Shown here: in pieces, positions 54,633 through 64,000 of the stretch
Position numbering within the stretch: position 1 is the stretch's first letter
Layout of the letters: each line of letters opens with the position of its first letter
Origin: Nitzschia sp. DOCU1
Taxonomy: Eukaryota; Bacillariophyta; Bacillariophyceae; Bacillariales; Bacillariaceae
Reading direction: 5' to 3'
Assembly: GCA_951394045.1 (NCBI GenBank)
Contig: OX596001.1
Span: forward strand, 992,001-1,056,000
DNA length: 64,000 bases
The notes under the pieces: generated by a model
What the model saw: the letters and a program-made list of their open reading frames with translations, nothing else
Told to the model about the DNA's origin: nothing
Databases searched by the model: none
Position numbers and translations under genes: made by a program

Positions 54633-57600
54633 CTAGTTGCCACCAGCAGGGCCCTCGTTCGAGCCACCGGTTATCTGCTGAAACTTCAACATCCATTCTG
54701 GCTTTTTCTCTCCAGATGGCAGTGACGGTTCCTTCTCTTGCAAAGTCGTCTTGTTTTGTTGTTCTTCAACAAGTCGAGAACTTTCAATGACTTTTTCTTC
54801 TCCTTTCATTCCAATTTCCTTGAACTTTTTCATCCATTCGGGCTGCTGCTGTTGTTGTACTGGAGAGAGCAAAGAAGAAGGCGGGTCGTCTACTGTCGAT
54901 GATGTTGCTGCCGTCAGTGGGGATCGTGGAATCTCTACAGTGGCAGCAGCCAAGGTAGCTCGTCTTGCCTGGGCCCATTCGGGTTCCTTCTTGGAGAGAG
55001 ACGCCGACACGTGAGCAACAACCGGTTCCGTAGCTGGTGCTAATGTTGACCCTGCGATACTAGCCCGCCGCATAGTATGCTTGGCCCATGGTGCCGGAGG
55101 AAGAGACTCCGTTTTTTCGCCGGCCACGGGACTGAGGATTGAGGTAACCAGAGGCTTTGTTGTCTTGGATATAGGTGATTTGGAAGACTTGAGCTTTTGC
55201 ATCCATTCTGGTTTTTCCGTGGACGAGTCAGGAGGCATCGGGGGTACACCGCCGAACGCATTCACCCCAACTGCGGGAATCGGGCTTGATTTTGCTTTAC
55301 TTTGCGACTTGGCGGCAGTCTTGTCTTCTTCTTTGTCCACGTGATCATCGTCGTCGTCTGCCTTGATGCCTATTTCACGGAACTTGGACATCCACTCGGG
55401 AACATTGGCGTCTGTGGAGCCCCCTGAGGATTTTCTGCTTCCTTTGGGCGTGGAGGGGTCGTTGCATTTGCCCATGCTGGGTACCGACCATCGTGGTTTT
55501 GCTCCAGAACCACTAACATGCAAAGGGACGGAAGAGCTTGACGTGTCCTCGCTCCTTTGTTTTAACTTGGCTTTCCAGTCAGTTGTCTTTTGAGACGGAC
55601 CCTGTAGTACAGACATGCTGGCCCCTAGACGATCGTCTACCGCAACGCTGGGTACGTTCCCTGACCACTTCATACTAACACTGAGCTTCTCCATTGGTCT
55701 TGGAGAGGGTTGTTCCAAACGCTTGAAGGATCCAATGCTTCCCAAACTGGCAAAGGAGCTCTGAAAATTTGGCGCCTCTTTCGCGGCATGAGATCGCTCT
55801 GCTGACCTAGGCTTTGGGGGCCGTGTTGAATGGGCCTTGATATCTTCTTCATCCATGTCCTGACCAAGAGAGCCCGAGGAGTCGTATCCTTTGTTCTCGT
55901 CAAAAGCAATGATCTCATTTGGCAAATCATCTGTTTGGGTTGTAGCTTCAAAGCAAATCTTAATCCGCTCCATTTCCGTCTGAATCCCTGTTTCCACCAT
56001 TTCAAACTTAGAGCTAGACGAAATGAAATCTGCTGCAGTGTGATCTGTTTGCATTGCAGTGTCCGAAGTCTCCCCTTTGAGAAGGACTGGGACGGACAAG
56101 ACCTCGTCCGTTTGTACACCAACGTCATATTGCAGCTCGCTGATCGTTTGGACCCCAATATCTTGGCAATCAACTTCGCCTTTTCCTGTGCTTTCTGTCC
56201 TGACCGACATCTCAACAGTCTCACTAGCGGTTGTTTCTGTCTGTACCGAGGCAGAGGAGGACTCAGATGGAGATGACGCCTTTTCGATTGATTTTTCTTC
56301 ACCAATTTCCAGTACTTGCACTGGATCGGTCTGCACCGCAGCGTCGTCGATATCCAGAATAATTTCCTCTGTTTGCATGTCTGCATCGCATGTTTCCACA
56401 GGTTCCGGGACAGGTTCTGGATCGGTCTGGGTCGCCATTGAAACTTCGTGTTTCTTCTCACCGGGAGGCTCCAAAAGTTCAATGCCTTCATCCGCAATAT
56501 CTCCTACAGATATTCTTCGTTCTAGCTTGGTTGAATTGAGGTCGACGGGTTCGCCCGAGGCGGGGACGATGACTTTCCAGCGATTTCCAAAATCGGAAGT
56601 CTCTTCACCCAGCTGCCACAGCTTAACCGCGGAGCCTTTTAGCTGAAGCTGTAAAGCCTCATTCTCTTCTCTCAACTTCTTTTCGTCTTCTTGTTTCTCT
56701 GATATGAGTTGGCGAAGTTTGTTTTGGTGAGTGGTCAGGGTTTCCTCAAGATACGCAACGTGATTTTCTCGGTTTTCGGCCTTTGCGTTCACAGTCTTGT
56801 TAACTAAATGCAACTCGTTCATCTTCCACACAATCGCCTGCAAGTCGTTCGATCGTCGCTCAAGCTCCGACTTTATTAGGCTCATCTCTTGAGCGGCTTT
56901 CATTTTTCCAAGAGCGCCTTGTCGCGCAGCAAGAGCCTCTACCATAGACTTTTCGGCGTTTAAAGCATTCTGAAGGCCTACACACTTGCTGGACAACTCG
57001 ATGATACTGGCCTCTAGCTCCTTCTCCTTCTTGATGGCGAGACGGCCGGCTGGACTTTCCGCCAGCATTTGTCGGTAGACTGTAACTTCGCCGGGCTCCA
57101 CTCGCCCACCTTTCAACGCCTGAAGTGCCTTTAGTTCTCGGCTTTCTGCCTGTGCCGCTTCGTTTTCAGACTTTTCGGTGGCTTGTTTGGATGGTGCGTA
57201 GTTCGGGTCGTTGGTGTCCTCAGACGATTCATTTGCTTCAATTAGACCGCTCTGTACCATGAGTCGGTCAACATCCAGGAGATCCTTCAAATCCGCCGCT
57301 CCCGTCGCATTTTGAATGACATCATTGACAATTAGATTGACTTCGCCATTCCCATGCAACGCCTTACTTTTGAGAAGGCGCAAATAGAAACTTCGGAACT
57401 GGCGCAAAAATACTACAGCTTCATTTTCTCGAAACTTGCTCGTTCGGAGGTGTCGATCTGCTTCTGCCTTGGCTTCTGTCATTTGTTTCAACTCTTCTCG
57501 TGATTCTAGAAGCTCCCTTTCCAGTCTCTTCTTTTCTTTGCTCAGAAGCTCTGTTTCTGCCTTTAAACTCGTTACTTCTGATTGATAGTCTCGCATGCTG

Positions 57601-59222
57601 CTTTCGGCCTTTTCTTTTGCAGCTTGGGCTTCTTGTAGCTTTTGAATCGCCGAGGTGTCATCCAGTTCTCCTTCTTTTTTGTTGTTGATAGTGTCACCTT
57701 TTCGAGTCACTGCAATGATCAAATCGTCATCGTCCATATCTGTCGAAGACTTCGCGATTCGGGAAATGACATCCCATACTGCATGTGGTTGTTTTATTTT
57801 TCCAGTCTTTCGAACAATCCGACACTCGACGGCCAACAACTTTACAAATCGAGTTAGATTTTCCACTCGTCGCTCGGCTTGTTGATACTTGACCGGATAG
57901 TCACAAATCGCAAGTTTGGTCCAAATACGGTGGCTATTGCTGCTTTCGGTAGGACTTGTGATTGGCAATGCAAGTTTTAATCGCTGAAGCGTTGCTCCGA
58001 ACTTGAGTGTATTCAAGGTTTCTCCAATATTGTAACTGGATGGTGACGCTGTCAAAAAGGTTGTCAAGTAGCAAGGTCCGTCCAAACTCGATTGAAGTAA
58101 TCTGGTTAATTTGCTCACATTGGCATAGGCTTGAGGTGGTTGCATTCGACCACCACCTCGGCCCCCATTACCACCACCTTTGGTTGTTGGGGATTGACTT
58201 GCCACTTTGGCCCGAATATAATTGAACAAACTTTGCAGGGACGCACTGACCATGCGTCCTTCCAAAGCTAACGGACTATCGAGTTGACGAGACGATCGTG
58301 ATTTGCCTTGTTCACTTCCTGCCAAATCGACCATTCTCAAAGTAGTCGTACCCACTCTATTCATGGTTTGATTGATTTGGCATACTTTGAGTTGCAAAAG
58401 GACATGTGATCGTGTCGCATCTTGATTTTGTTCCGTAGCCGATTTCATTCGGACCAACGAACCCCGAATCATGGCTCGAATCACATCTTGTGGATGTACA
58501 CAACAAAGTTCACTTGCGCCGTGTAATTGCGATTGAGAATCTACCCATATTGATGACTTGTCGGCATTTGTTGGCAACAACAAATCGGTAAATCGTTCCA
58601 AATACAATTCCACCATGGAAAATTTCAAAATACATTCGGTGGAGGGTGGCATTTGGGTTTGAATATAATCAAACAAATCCACAACTACTCGAGCCATGAT
58701 GCCTTGAGAGGGATTCAACTGCTGGCTGCATTTTTGTTGTTGTTGAGGTGTGGTCTTGTCGTTTTCTCGTTCTTGTCGTCGTCGCCGTTGTTGTTGTGAT
58801 GGTTCCACCAGTTCTAGCAAGTCCGTGGTCGGAGACTCTCCCAAAATCAAATGCGTTTTTCCCGTCGACGTTTGACCAAACGCTAACACGGTACAATCCA
58901 TGCCTTGTTGTAGTAATTTGTAAGGTATGTTTGTCAAACTTTCTTGATACACTTCGGTTTGACTCGCCAATTCATCAAAGACGGAATCAAAGGCAAATTC
59001 AAACAATCCTTGCAGTGGCGAATCCACACTGACCTTGGTCGTATCATCATCTCGGAGTTCTATACAATCTTTGGATCGTTTGGACGCTTCGAGTTTGTTC
59101 ATGGGACGAAGCCTTAGAAATACTTTGGGTTTGGCATCGTCACTACTACTAGTAGTAGGAGTGCTATCATCGGCCTTTGCATTTGTCGCGATGGACGATG
59201 GAGTCGAAGACACGTCCACCAT
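54633..59222 (-). CDS. Kinesin with N-terminal motor and motif-rich tail (1529 aa)
   Basis: Single exon. I start at the ATG at 59222 (MVDVSSTPS); the frame is open upstream without ATG. The motor domain is N-terminal: VFLRLRPMNK, P-loop GQTSTGKTH (usual GQTGSGKT), switch I region QDATRSH (usual SSRSH), switch II DLAGSEQGKS, SKLTRLLQSSLDG and ETLNTLKFGA. A polyglutamine/arginine-rich loop (QQQRRRRQERENDK) is inserted soon after the P-loop. Residues about 510-880 are coiled coil (LKAETELLSKEKKRLERELL). Next, 55925-56440 encodes ten QT motifs such as MATQTD, AAVQTD, GVQTD and TTQTD. The last 250 residues carry five PEW motifs (PEWMKKFKEIGMKG type). The protein presumably moves on microtubules; kinesin class and cargo are unassigned. 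Confidence 0.88.
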   Translation of the reverse strand: MVDVSSTPSSIATNAKADDSTPTTSSSDDAKPKVFLRLRPMNKLEASKRSKDCIELRDDDTTKVSVDSPLQGLFEFAFDSVFDELASQTEVYQESLTNIPYKLLQQGMDCTVLAFGQTSTGKTHLILGESPTTDLLELVEPSQQQRRRRQERENDKTTPQQQQKCSQQLNPSQGIMARVVVDLFDYIQTQMPPSTECILKFSMVELYLERFTDLLLPTNADKSSIWVDSQSQLHGASELCCVHPQDVIRAMIRGSLVRMKSATEQNQDATRSHVLLQLKVCQINQTMNRVGTTTLRMVDLAGSEQGKSRSSRQLDSPLALEGRMVSASLQSLFNYIRAKVASQSPTTKGGGNGGRGGGRMQPPQAYANVSKLTRLLQSSLDGPCYLTTFLTASPSSYNIGETLNTLKFGATLQRLKLALPITSPTESSNSHRIWTKLAICDYPVKYQQAERRVENLTRFVKLLAVECRIVRKTGKIKQPHAVWDVISRIAKSSTDMDDDDLIIAVTRKGDTINNKKEGELDDTSAIQKLQEAQAAKEKAESSMRDYQSEVTSLKAETELLSKEKKRLERELLESREELKQMTEAKAEADRHLRTSKFRENEAVVFLRQFRSFYLRLLKSKALHGNGEVNLIVNDVIQNATGAADLKDLLDVDRLMVQSGLIEANESSEDTNDPNYAPSKQATEKSENEAAQAESRELKALQALKGGRVEPGEVTVYRQMLAESPAGRLAIKKEKELEASIIELSSKCVGLQNALNAEKSMVEALAARQGALGKMKAAQEMSLIKSELERRSNDLQAIVWKMNELHLVNKTVNAKAENRENHVAYLEETLTTHQNKLRQLISEKQEDEKKLREENEALQLQLKGSAVKLWQLGEETSDFGNRWKVIVPASGEPVDLNSTKLERRISVGDIADEGIELLEPPGEKKHEVSMATQTDPEPVPEPVETCDADMQTEEIILDIDDAAVQTDPVQVLEIGEEKSIEKASSPSESSSASVQTETTASETVEMSVRTESTGKGEVDCQDIGVQTISELQYDVGVQTDEVLSVPVLLKGETSDTAMQTDHTAADFISSSSKFEMVETGIQTEMERIKICFEATTQTDDLPNEIIAFDENKGYDSSGSLGQDMDEEDIKAHSTRPPKPRSAERSHAAKEAPNFQSSFASLGSIGSFKRLEQPSPRPMEKLSVSMKWSGNVPSVAVDDRLGASMSVLQGPSQKTTDWKAKLKQRSEDTSSSSVPLHVSGSGAKPRWSVPSMGKCNDPSTPKGSRKSSGGSTDANVPEWMSKFREIGIKADDDDDHVDKEEDKTAAKSQSKAKSSPIPAVGVNAFGGVPPMPPDSSTEKPEWMQKLKSSKSPISKTTKPLVTSILSPVAGEKTESLPPAPWAKHTMRRASIAGSTLAPATEPVVAHVSASLSKKEPEWAQARRATLAAATVEIPRSPLTAATSSTVDDPPSSLLSPVQQQQQPEWMKKFKEIGMKGEEKVIESSRLVEEQQNKTTLQEKEPSLPSGEKKPEWMLKFQQITGGSNEGPAGGN

Positions 59223-59738
59223 GTTGCTTCTGCTAGTGTAGGAGTGGCGGCCGTCCACTACTGTTACGAATCAGATCCCACAGAGCAAACAACAATCACA
59301 ACACCAGACATCCATACCTAACAACAACAATAGCAATTCACTCCACAAACAAAAAAAGGCACAAAGAGCAAACGATCGATGAACGACATCGAACCTCATG
59401 CCAATAAGGGCATGCATATGGAAAGATACTGGTACGACTAAAATGTCTGATGCATGTCGCAGTCTTTGGGTGTTTCTCGGAAGCGTTGAGTCTTGCGCCA
59501 ATCCCAAAAGTCCCGTTTTCTCCATGTCGATGGACTCAATGGACTGCTGGAAGAACCCGGATGGTGCTTCCGTCTCCCGTGCGAGTCCGTCTTCCTGTAG
59601 CGGAGGGAGATGCGTGTCGCTTCCCCTTTTTTGACCATGACGTGTGTCCATCGGTGTCAACTCGTTTGCAGCGCGCCAAGAGGTCATTACATCCATCCCA
59701 TCCCATCACTTTCACATTCATTCATCCATTCATTCCTT
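59223..59738. other. Divergent upstream region of kinesin and DHYC genes
   Basis: 516 bases. The DHYC frame extends back to an ATG at 59610, but that leader does not look conserved. No other gene is seen. Confidence 0.45.
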
Positions 59739-62041
59739 ATGAGTTCGGACAAGATTACATTGACCGGAGCCACGCTCATGGGTGATAGTAGTGGCAGTGG
59801 TGCGGCTGCTGCTGCTAGTAGTAGTGCCGGCGGTCATTCTCATTCTCACTCGTATGGTCATGGTCATGGTAGTACTTGCAGTCATCATGAGCCTGCGGCG
59901 GAACTAGAAATGCAATCGATGATGCAACCTTCTATTGATGAACTCTTGAATTCTTCGACGGACGAAATTGTCAAATCCCTTACGACTCTACTGAGATTTG
60001 GACGTTATGAAGCGCTCGAGCCCTTGTTGAAGAAATTACTCGAAGAAAAGTCACAAGATTTGCCGGCAATCTTGTCTCAGGTCGACGAGGGAGGACATTC
60101 CGTCTTGCATTGGGCGGCGAAACGTGTGGACGATATTCGATTCTTGACTGTGCTCGTGGAAACGCTGGTGGCGTACAAACTTACTTCCTTGTTAAACATG
60201 GCTAGGTACGAGTCTTCTATCGGAAGGAAATTGCAAGTTCGGCATTTTCTCACACTGCGTTTCGTTTCATTTTCATTTTAGCAAGGATAACGTCGGAATG
60301 ACTCCGTTGCATTGGGCTTGTACGGAATCCAGTCTGCCCCATGTCGCCTTGTTGCTCAAAAAAGGCGCCGATGTGGAAGCAAAGGATGCGTCGGGATGTA
60401 CGCCTCTCTTGATTGCCGCCCAATATGGACAAGTCGAAGTCGTAGCTTACCTCTTGAATCATGGCGCCAATATTCAAGCCGTAGATTCATCGCGCGATAC
60501 AGCCTTGCATTGGGCTGCCTATAAAGGAAGTATTCAAGTCTGTGGCTTGTTGGCGTATCATGACAAACTACGATTTACGACTCAAGATGCATATGGACAA
60601 ACGCCATTGCATTTGGCTGCTTTACGGGGACATACGTCGGTAGTACGCTATATCTTGTTGCAATTACCAAACAAACGTGAAAAACAAGAAATTTTATTCC
60701 TCAAAGACAAGAATGAACGTACACCATTGGATTTGGCAATTCATAAGGTACGTCATCGGAGGGGGCAGCCGCAGAATAGTCGTCCGATTTGGCTAATCCC
60801 ACACTTTCTTCTTTTTTGTCGCCATGTTTTAGAATCGACCCAACGTACAAGCCGCATTAAAAGAAGCCATGGCAGCCGTGGAAGATCCTCGAGGATACTT
60901 CTTACGAAAGACCGTGTGGACGCAATTGCAGGAATTTGTGTCTCCCAAATCTTGGAAACAATGGATGGGTATGGCCGCTGGCGTGGATGAAATGGATGCT
61001 CCCATGAAAGGACCCTTTTATTTCTTGGTGGCGAATTTTGGATTAGCCCTGGCAATACTTTTGGGAGTCTTTTGTCCGATCCTTCAACCAGAAAAAGGTT
61101 TGTTGTGGGACAAGTCGGGATGGATTTTGTGGAATTTCTTGTGGAACTGTATGAGTTGGTATTACTTTTACAAAACATGGAAGACTCCACCTGGATTTTT
61201 GGACGACAAGCATCCTCATATTGCGGCTTGGCGGCGTCAATATGAAGAAACTTTGGAAGCGTATGCGGATGCCGCTCACGATAAAAAAGCATTGGAGTCA
61301 CTTCCGGTACGTCCAGGGTATACGGCCTACTTGTCGTCGTCGTTGTCGACAATGACGTTCGTGAAACTCACATAGTCGCTTGTCCATCCCATTGATCCAG
61401 CCTCTTTGTCACACATGCCATGTGGCGAGACCGCTTCGATCCAAGCATTGCAGAATCAGCCGAAAATGTGTTTTGCTCTTTGATCACTACTGCCCGTTTG
61501 TTGACAAGTAAGAAAGCGACAAGCTCGTTCGTGTTGTCGTCATCGTCGTGCATGTGCAACTCATCACTTTTGTTGTATTCTATTCCTTTCATTTAACTAT
61601 CTCAGTACGGTCGGGCTCTATAATTACAGGTACTTTTATTTGTTTCTATTGTCAGCCTCGATTGGTATTTTCAGCTTTATCATTACCTTGATCATGTACT
61701 GCCGACGATACAAGGCAGAACACGCCACATTGCCATGGGTGGTCATGGCGTTGGGCTTGGAAGTTGGAGTATGTCTCTTGCCCGTCGGGGGCATGTGGAT
61801 GTATCACACTCAATTGAGCATGGTTAACTTGAGCACCAATGAACACATCAATGTACGCAAGTACAAGTACCTTTTCCCTCATGTGGATGGTCGACGTCAA
61901 TATCGCAATCCATGGTTCAAGGGATGGATGGGTAACTTGATGGATCGTATGCAACCTTCGGATGCATGCTATATGATTCCACAAGAACATGAACCTTTGC
62001 GAAGCACCAGCAATGCCGGTGGGGACGAGGACATTGTATAA
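59739..62041 (+). CDS. Ankyrin-repeat DHYC palmitoyltransferase (Akr1/HIP14-like)
   Basis: Five exons: 59739-60205, 60282-60747, 60833-61306, 61401-61507 and 61606-62041, all GT-AG and in phase, giving 649 aa. After a His/Ser/Gly-rich N-terminus (GGHSHSHSYGHGHG) come about five ankyrin repeats (GMTPLHWACTE, GCTPLLIAAQYGQ, DTALHWAAYKG, GQTPLHLAALRG). Two membrane helices follow, then the Cys-rich domain LCHTCHVARPLRSKHC with the active-site tetrapeptide DHYC (LLFDHYCPFVDN|TVGLYNYR). Two more membrane helices and the TTxE-like STNEHIN complete it. DHYC instead of DHHC is typical of the yeast Akr family. The enzyme S-acylates cysteines of proteins at Golgi or endosomal membranes; ankyrin repeats usually select substrates. 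The DHYC exon is short, so the small frames alone would miss it. Confidence 0.92.
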
Positions 62042-62346
62042 TAATACGACATGAGAAGAATCATGCACACTATGGTGTAAAAGGTTGGTCGAAATGGGTT
62101 TGAATACAATACTAGTAAAGTCTTTGAATCTCTGGAAGTCATGCGGTGGGTAGGCCCTGTGTTTATCATGTTGTAGTCTACATGCAGGCGCCTCGCACGC
62201 GTCCGGCCGTCTACCACTTGCGTGGTTTTTTGAAAGCCAATTGACTCGCACCATGCGATTTAAGTAAGCGTCCACAAAGTCCCATTAACCCACCATGCTA
62301 TGCCGATAAGCAGCGAATTCCACCAGCACCATCATACTGATACCAA
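62042..62346. other. Intergenic region, 305 bases
   Basis: Lies between two plus-strand genes. No gene or repeat seen. Confidence 0.5.
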
Positions 62347-63669
62347 ATGGGAGGATCATCCCTCGGTGCGTTCCTTGGTTCGTGTGGGGGGCGACGAAAG
62401 GAAACAAGCGCTGGTCGTGTTGTTTTCTATTTTGCTGGAATCCTCGGTTCGGGCCTCTTTGTGCTAGGACTCGGCAGTTTTCTGGTTTTGAGACCCACGT
62501 CCCCTTTCAACACCGGCACTACAGAAATTATTAGCAGGAACCATACCAACAGCAGTAGCAGTAGTAGCAGCAATGCTTCTCAAGAAGTTGATCTTGCTCT
62601 TCCAACGGAAACGGAACTGCAAAAACGCTTGAAGTGCTGTTTCTACCCTGAAAACAATCTGCACGAAAAGTTCTCCTTGGAATATTTCGAATACGAGCAT
62701 CGTAACTATCCGCTCAACCCCGTGCCTTTTACGGGAAAACAATTTTATCAGCGGTGGGCAAGAGTCGAAGAACGACACTTTCCCTGGCTTAGAAATGATA
62801 ATGACGATGACAACAATCGAACCAATGACGACCCTGCGAGAATGTCGGATTGCCGTTCCCAGTGGGCCTTGCATGCTCTCGATGCGAATACGGGGCTCTA
62901 TCTCTGGAGATACATGGAGCAGGTAGAACGGAATGGTACCTTGGGGAAACGTTGGTTTCCCTTTGCTGAAGAAGACGAAGCAAACTACTCTCCCACCAAC
63001 AGCAGCCGCAACAGCAGCGACGGGGACACCAGTTCCTCACGGCGACGACGACCTAGACTGTTATATCTGGGCGATTCAATCTCCATTCATGTTGCCTATG
63101 AAGCAATGCGGAAAATGTATAAACCATTCGCTGATATATCGGGACCGCCTTGTAACTGTGAAGGATTTGAGCGCTACGACGACGATCTTCAGTTTTGGTT
63201 GGGCGATTGCCCATGGGATTTGGTTCAATTCAATGTCGGGCATCATTTCCGTCCCAAAAAAATGAACCTTACAGAGTCGGAGTGGCCCATCGTATATCAA
63301 CAAGGTCTGGAACGCATCATTTCTACCATTCGAAATCATTCTCCCAATACCAAGATCGTCGTCGCCTTGACAACCCCCTCTCCCAATGACTCTTCTGCGA
63401 CCATTCCAAAACGAACGAATTGCAAGAATTATAATCTATTTCCCCCTGCCGGTTATGTACCCACATTAAATCGTTTGGCACGACAAGTCGCTAGCAATGA
63501 CAGCGGCGTGACCATCAACGATCGGTATTCGGCGGTCTATCCAAACCTCAAAAAACTACAAAACTATTGCGACATTCATTATTCTCATGCTGGCGACATC
63601 ACATTGGCAAATCAGGATTGGGCCGTAGCATCGGCGCTACTGGGATTATCTAACCGTATGTCTGGCTAG
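62347..63669 (+). CDS. Membrane-anchored SGNH/PC-esterase-like protein (440 aa)
   Basis: Single exon. A short N-terminal cytosolic part precedes one membrane helix (VVFYFAGILGSGLFVLGLGS), then a Ser/Asn-rich stem. The lumenal domain has SGNH-type blocks: LLYLGDSISIHVAYEA (nucleophile Ser), QFNVGHHFRP, and near the C-terminus DIHYSHAGD with the Asp-x-His pair. The spacing and the GDS/DxH pair resemble the PC-esterase/TBL group that acetylates or deacetylates cell-wall glycans. The chemistry here is unproven. Several N-glycosylation sequons (NHTNSS, NRTND, NLTES) agree with a secretory location. Confidence 0.7.
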   Translation: MGGSSLGAFLGSCGGRRKETSAGRVVFYFAGILGSGLFVLGLGSFLVLRPTSPFNTGTTEIISRNHTNSSSSSSSNASQEVDLALPTETELQKRLKCCFYPENNLHEKFSLEYFEYEHRNYPLNPVPFTGKQFYQRWARVEERHFPWLRNDNDDDNNRTNDDPARMSDCRSQWALHALDANTGLYLWRYMEQVERNGTLGKRWFPFAEEDEANYSPTNSSRNSSDGDTSSSRRRRPRLLYLGDSISIHVAYEAMRKMYKPFADISGPPCNCEGFERYDDDLQFWLGDCPWDLVQFNVGHHFRPKKMNLTESEWPIVYQQGLERIISTIRNHSPNTKIVVALTTPSPNDSSATIPKRTNCKNYNLFPPAGYVPTLNRLARQVASNDSGVTINDRYSAVYPNLKKLQNYCDIHYSHAGDITLANQDWAVASALLGLSNRMSG

Positions 63670-63788
63670 TCAAGGAGACGAAACACAAACAAGAAGCGAG
63701 CAAATCATTTCTGCCTTGACGAGTATGTAGCTATAAGATTAGACCCGAGACGAAAACATCGGTCCCAGTGTTTGCCGTGTCTTTGAAT

Positions 63789-64000
63789 TTAATCAATGGG
63801 TTTCCGCGCGATCAGAACAACACATCCCAAAGTCAAGGGGCGTCCTGCTTCGAGTTCCACTGCGGCTTGCCGCCGCAACTCTTGCTCCAACGCATCCAGT
63901 TGCTCCGCCGAAGAGGCTTCTTCATCATGGAGCTCGGCCGCAATACGTTTCCGAGTCATTGTTGCATATCGGGATGCATCTTCAATTTCTCCAACGCAAG
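63789..64000 (-). CDS. C-terminal fragment of an unidentified gene (truncated by window edge)
   Basis: A minus-strand frame is open from the right edge to a TAA at 63789-63791, about 69 residues. It reads EIEDASRYATMTRKRIAAEL, then an acidic helix (SSAEQLDALEQELRRQA), and ends LTLGCVVLIARKPID. The helix-rich composition and convergent position after a plus-strand gene suggest coding. The family is unknown, and an intron near the edge cannot be excluded. Confidence 0.5.
   Translation of the reverse strand, partial: CVGEIEDASRYATMTRKRIAAELHDEEASSAEQLDALEQELRRQAAVELEAGRPLTLGCVVLIARKPID

Overview
The window is nuclear DNA of a photosynthetic stramenopile, most likely a diatom. It has roughly balanced base composition, densely packed genes on both strands, and short GT-AG introns of about 55 to 375 bases. 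Three proteins (249-aa protein at 9.4-10.1 kb, S15 at 15.3 kb, geranylgeranyl diphosphate synthase at 18.1 kb) begin with a signal peptide followed at once by a phenylalanine in an ASAFAP-like context, which is the known bipartite import signal of diatom plastids. I cannot fix the species from sequence alone.

Layout. 1-1.3 kb: 3' part of an ankyrin-repeat gene, then a 128-base tandem duplication. 1.3-7.3 kb (-): very large protein with about 31 IQ motifs. 7.7-9.2 kb (+): PhyH-like 2-oxoglutarate dioxygenase. 9.4-10.1 kb (-): putative plastid protein of unknown function. 10.7-11.9 kb (-): SLC25 carrier. 12.3-14.4 kb (+): double-TPR co-chaperone-like protein. 15.3-16.3 kb (+): plastid ribosomal protein S15. 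16.7-20.0 kb: proteasome alpha4, GGPP synthase, proteasome beta7. 20.5-22.4 kb (+): exostosin-type GT47. 22.5-25.0 kb (-): seven-exon acetyl-CoA synthetase. 25.6-27.5 kb (+): eight-exon NF-YC. 27.6-28.2 kb (-): ribosomal protein eL13. 28.7-32.2 kb (+): exocyst Sec10. 32.3-33.8 kb (-): GT-B/fucosyltransferase-like protein. 34.2-35.4 kb (+): coiled-coil protein. 35.6-37.9 kb (-): basic low-complexity protein. 38.2 kb: a possible small secreted protein. 38.7-43.1 kb (-): two-domain Golgi-type glycosyltransferase. 43.2-44.1 kb (+): epsilon-COP. 45.1-48.2 kb (+): SF1 helicase-like protein whose second RecA domain is not visible. 48.9-53.4 kb: three head-to-tail copies of an approximately 1.5-kb terminal-inverted-repeat element. 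53.6-54.5 kb (+): two-pass membrane protein. 54.6-59.2 kb (-): kinesin with unusual tail motifs. 59.7-62.0 kb (+): Akr1-like ankyrin/DHYC palmitoyltransferase. 62.3-63.7 kb (+): membrane-anchored SGNH-type protein. 63.8-64.0 kb (-): C-terminal piece of a further gene.

These are mostly independent housekeeping genes rather than one pathway. A secretory/Golgi theme recurs: Sec10, epsilon-COP, GT47, the GT92 fusion, the fucosyltransferase-like protein, the DHYC enzyme and the SGNH protein. Many neighbours are divergent pairs sharing one upstream region, the tightest being 114 bases between the glycosyltransferase fusion and epsilon-COP.

The strongest candidates for something undescribed are the tandem TIR-element array, the kinesin tail with ten dynein-light-chain-like QT motifs and five PEW motifs, the glycosyltransferase fusion, and the helicase-like protein with a missing second motor domain. 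Exon boundaries were assigned by eye from GT/AG sites, reading phase and family similarity; none was checked against transcripts.
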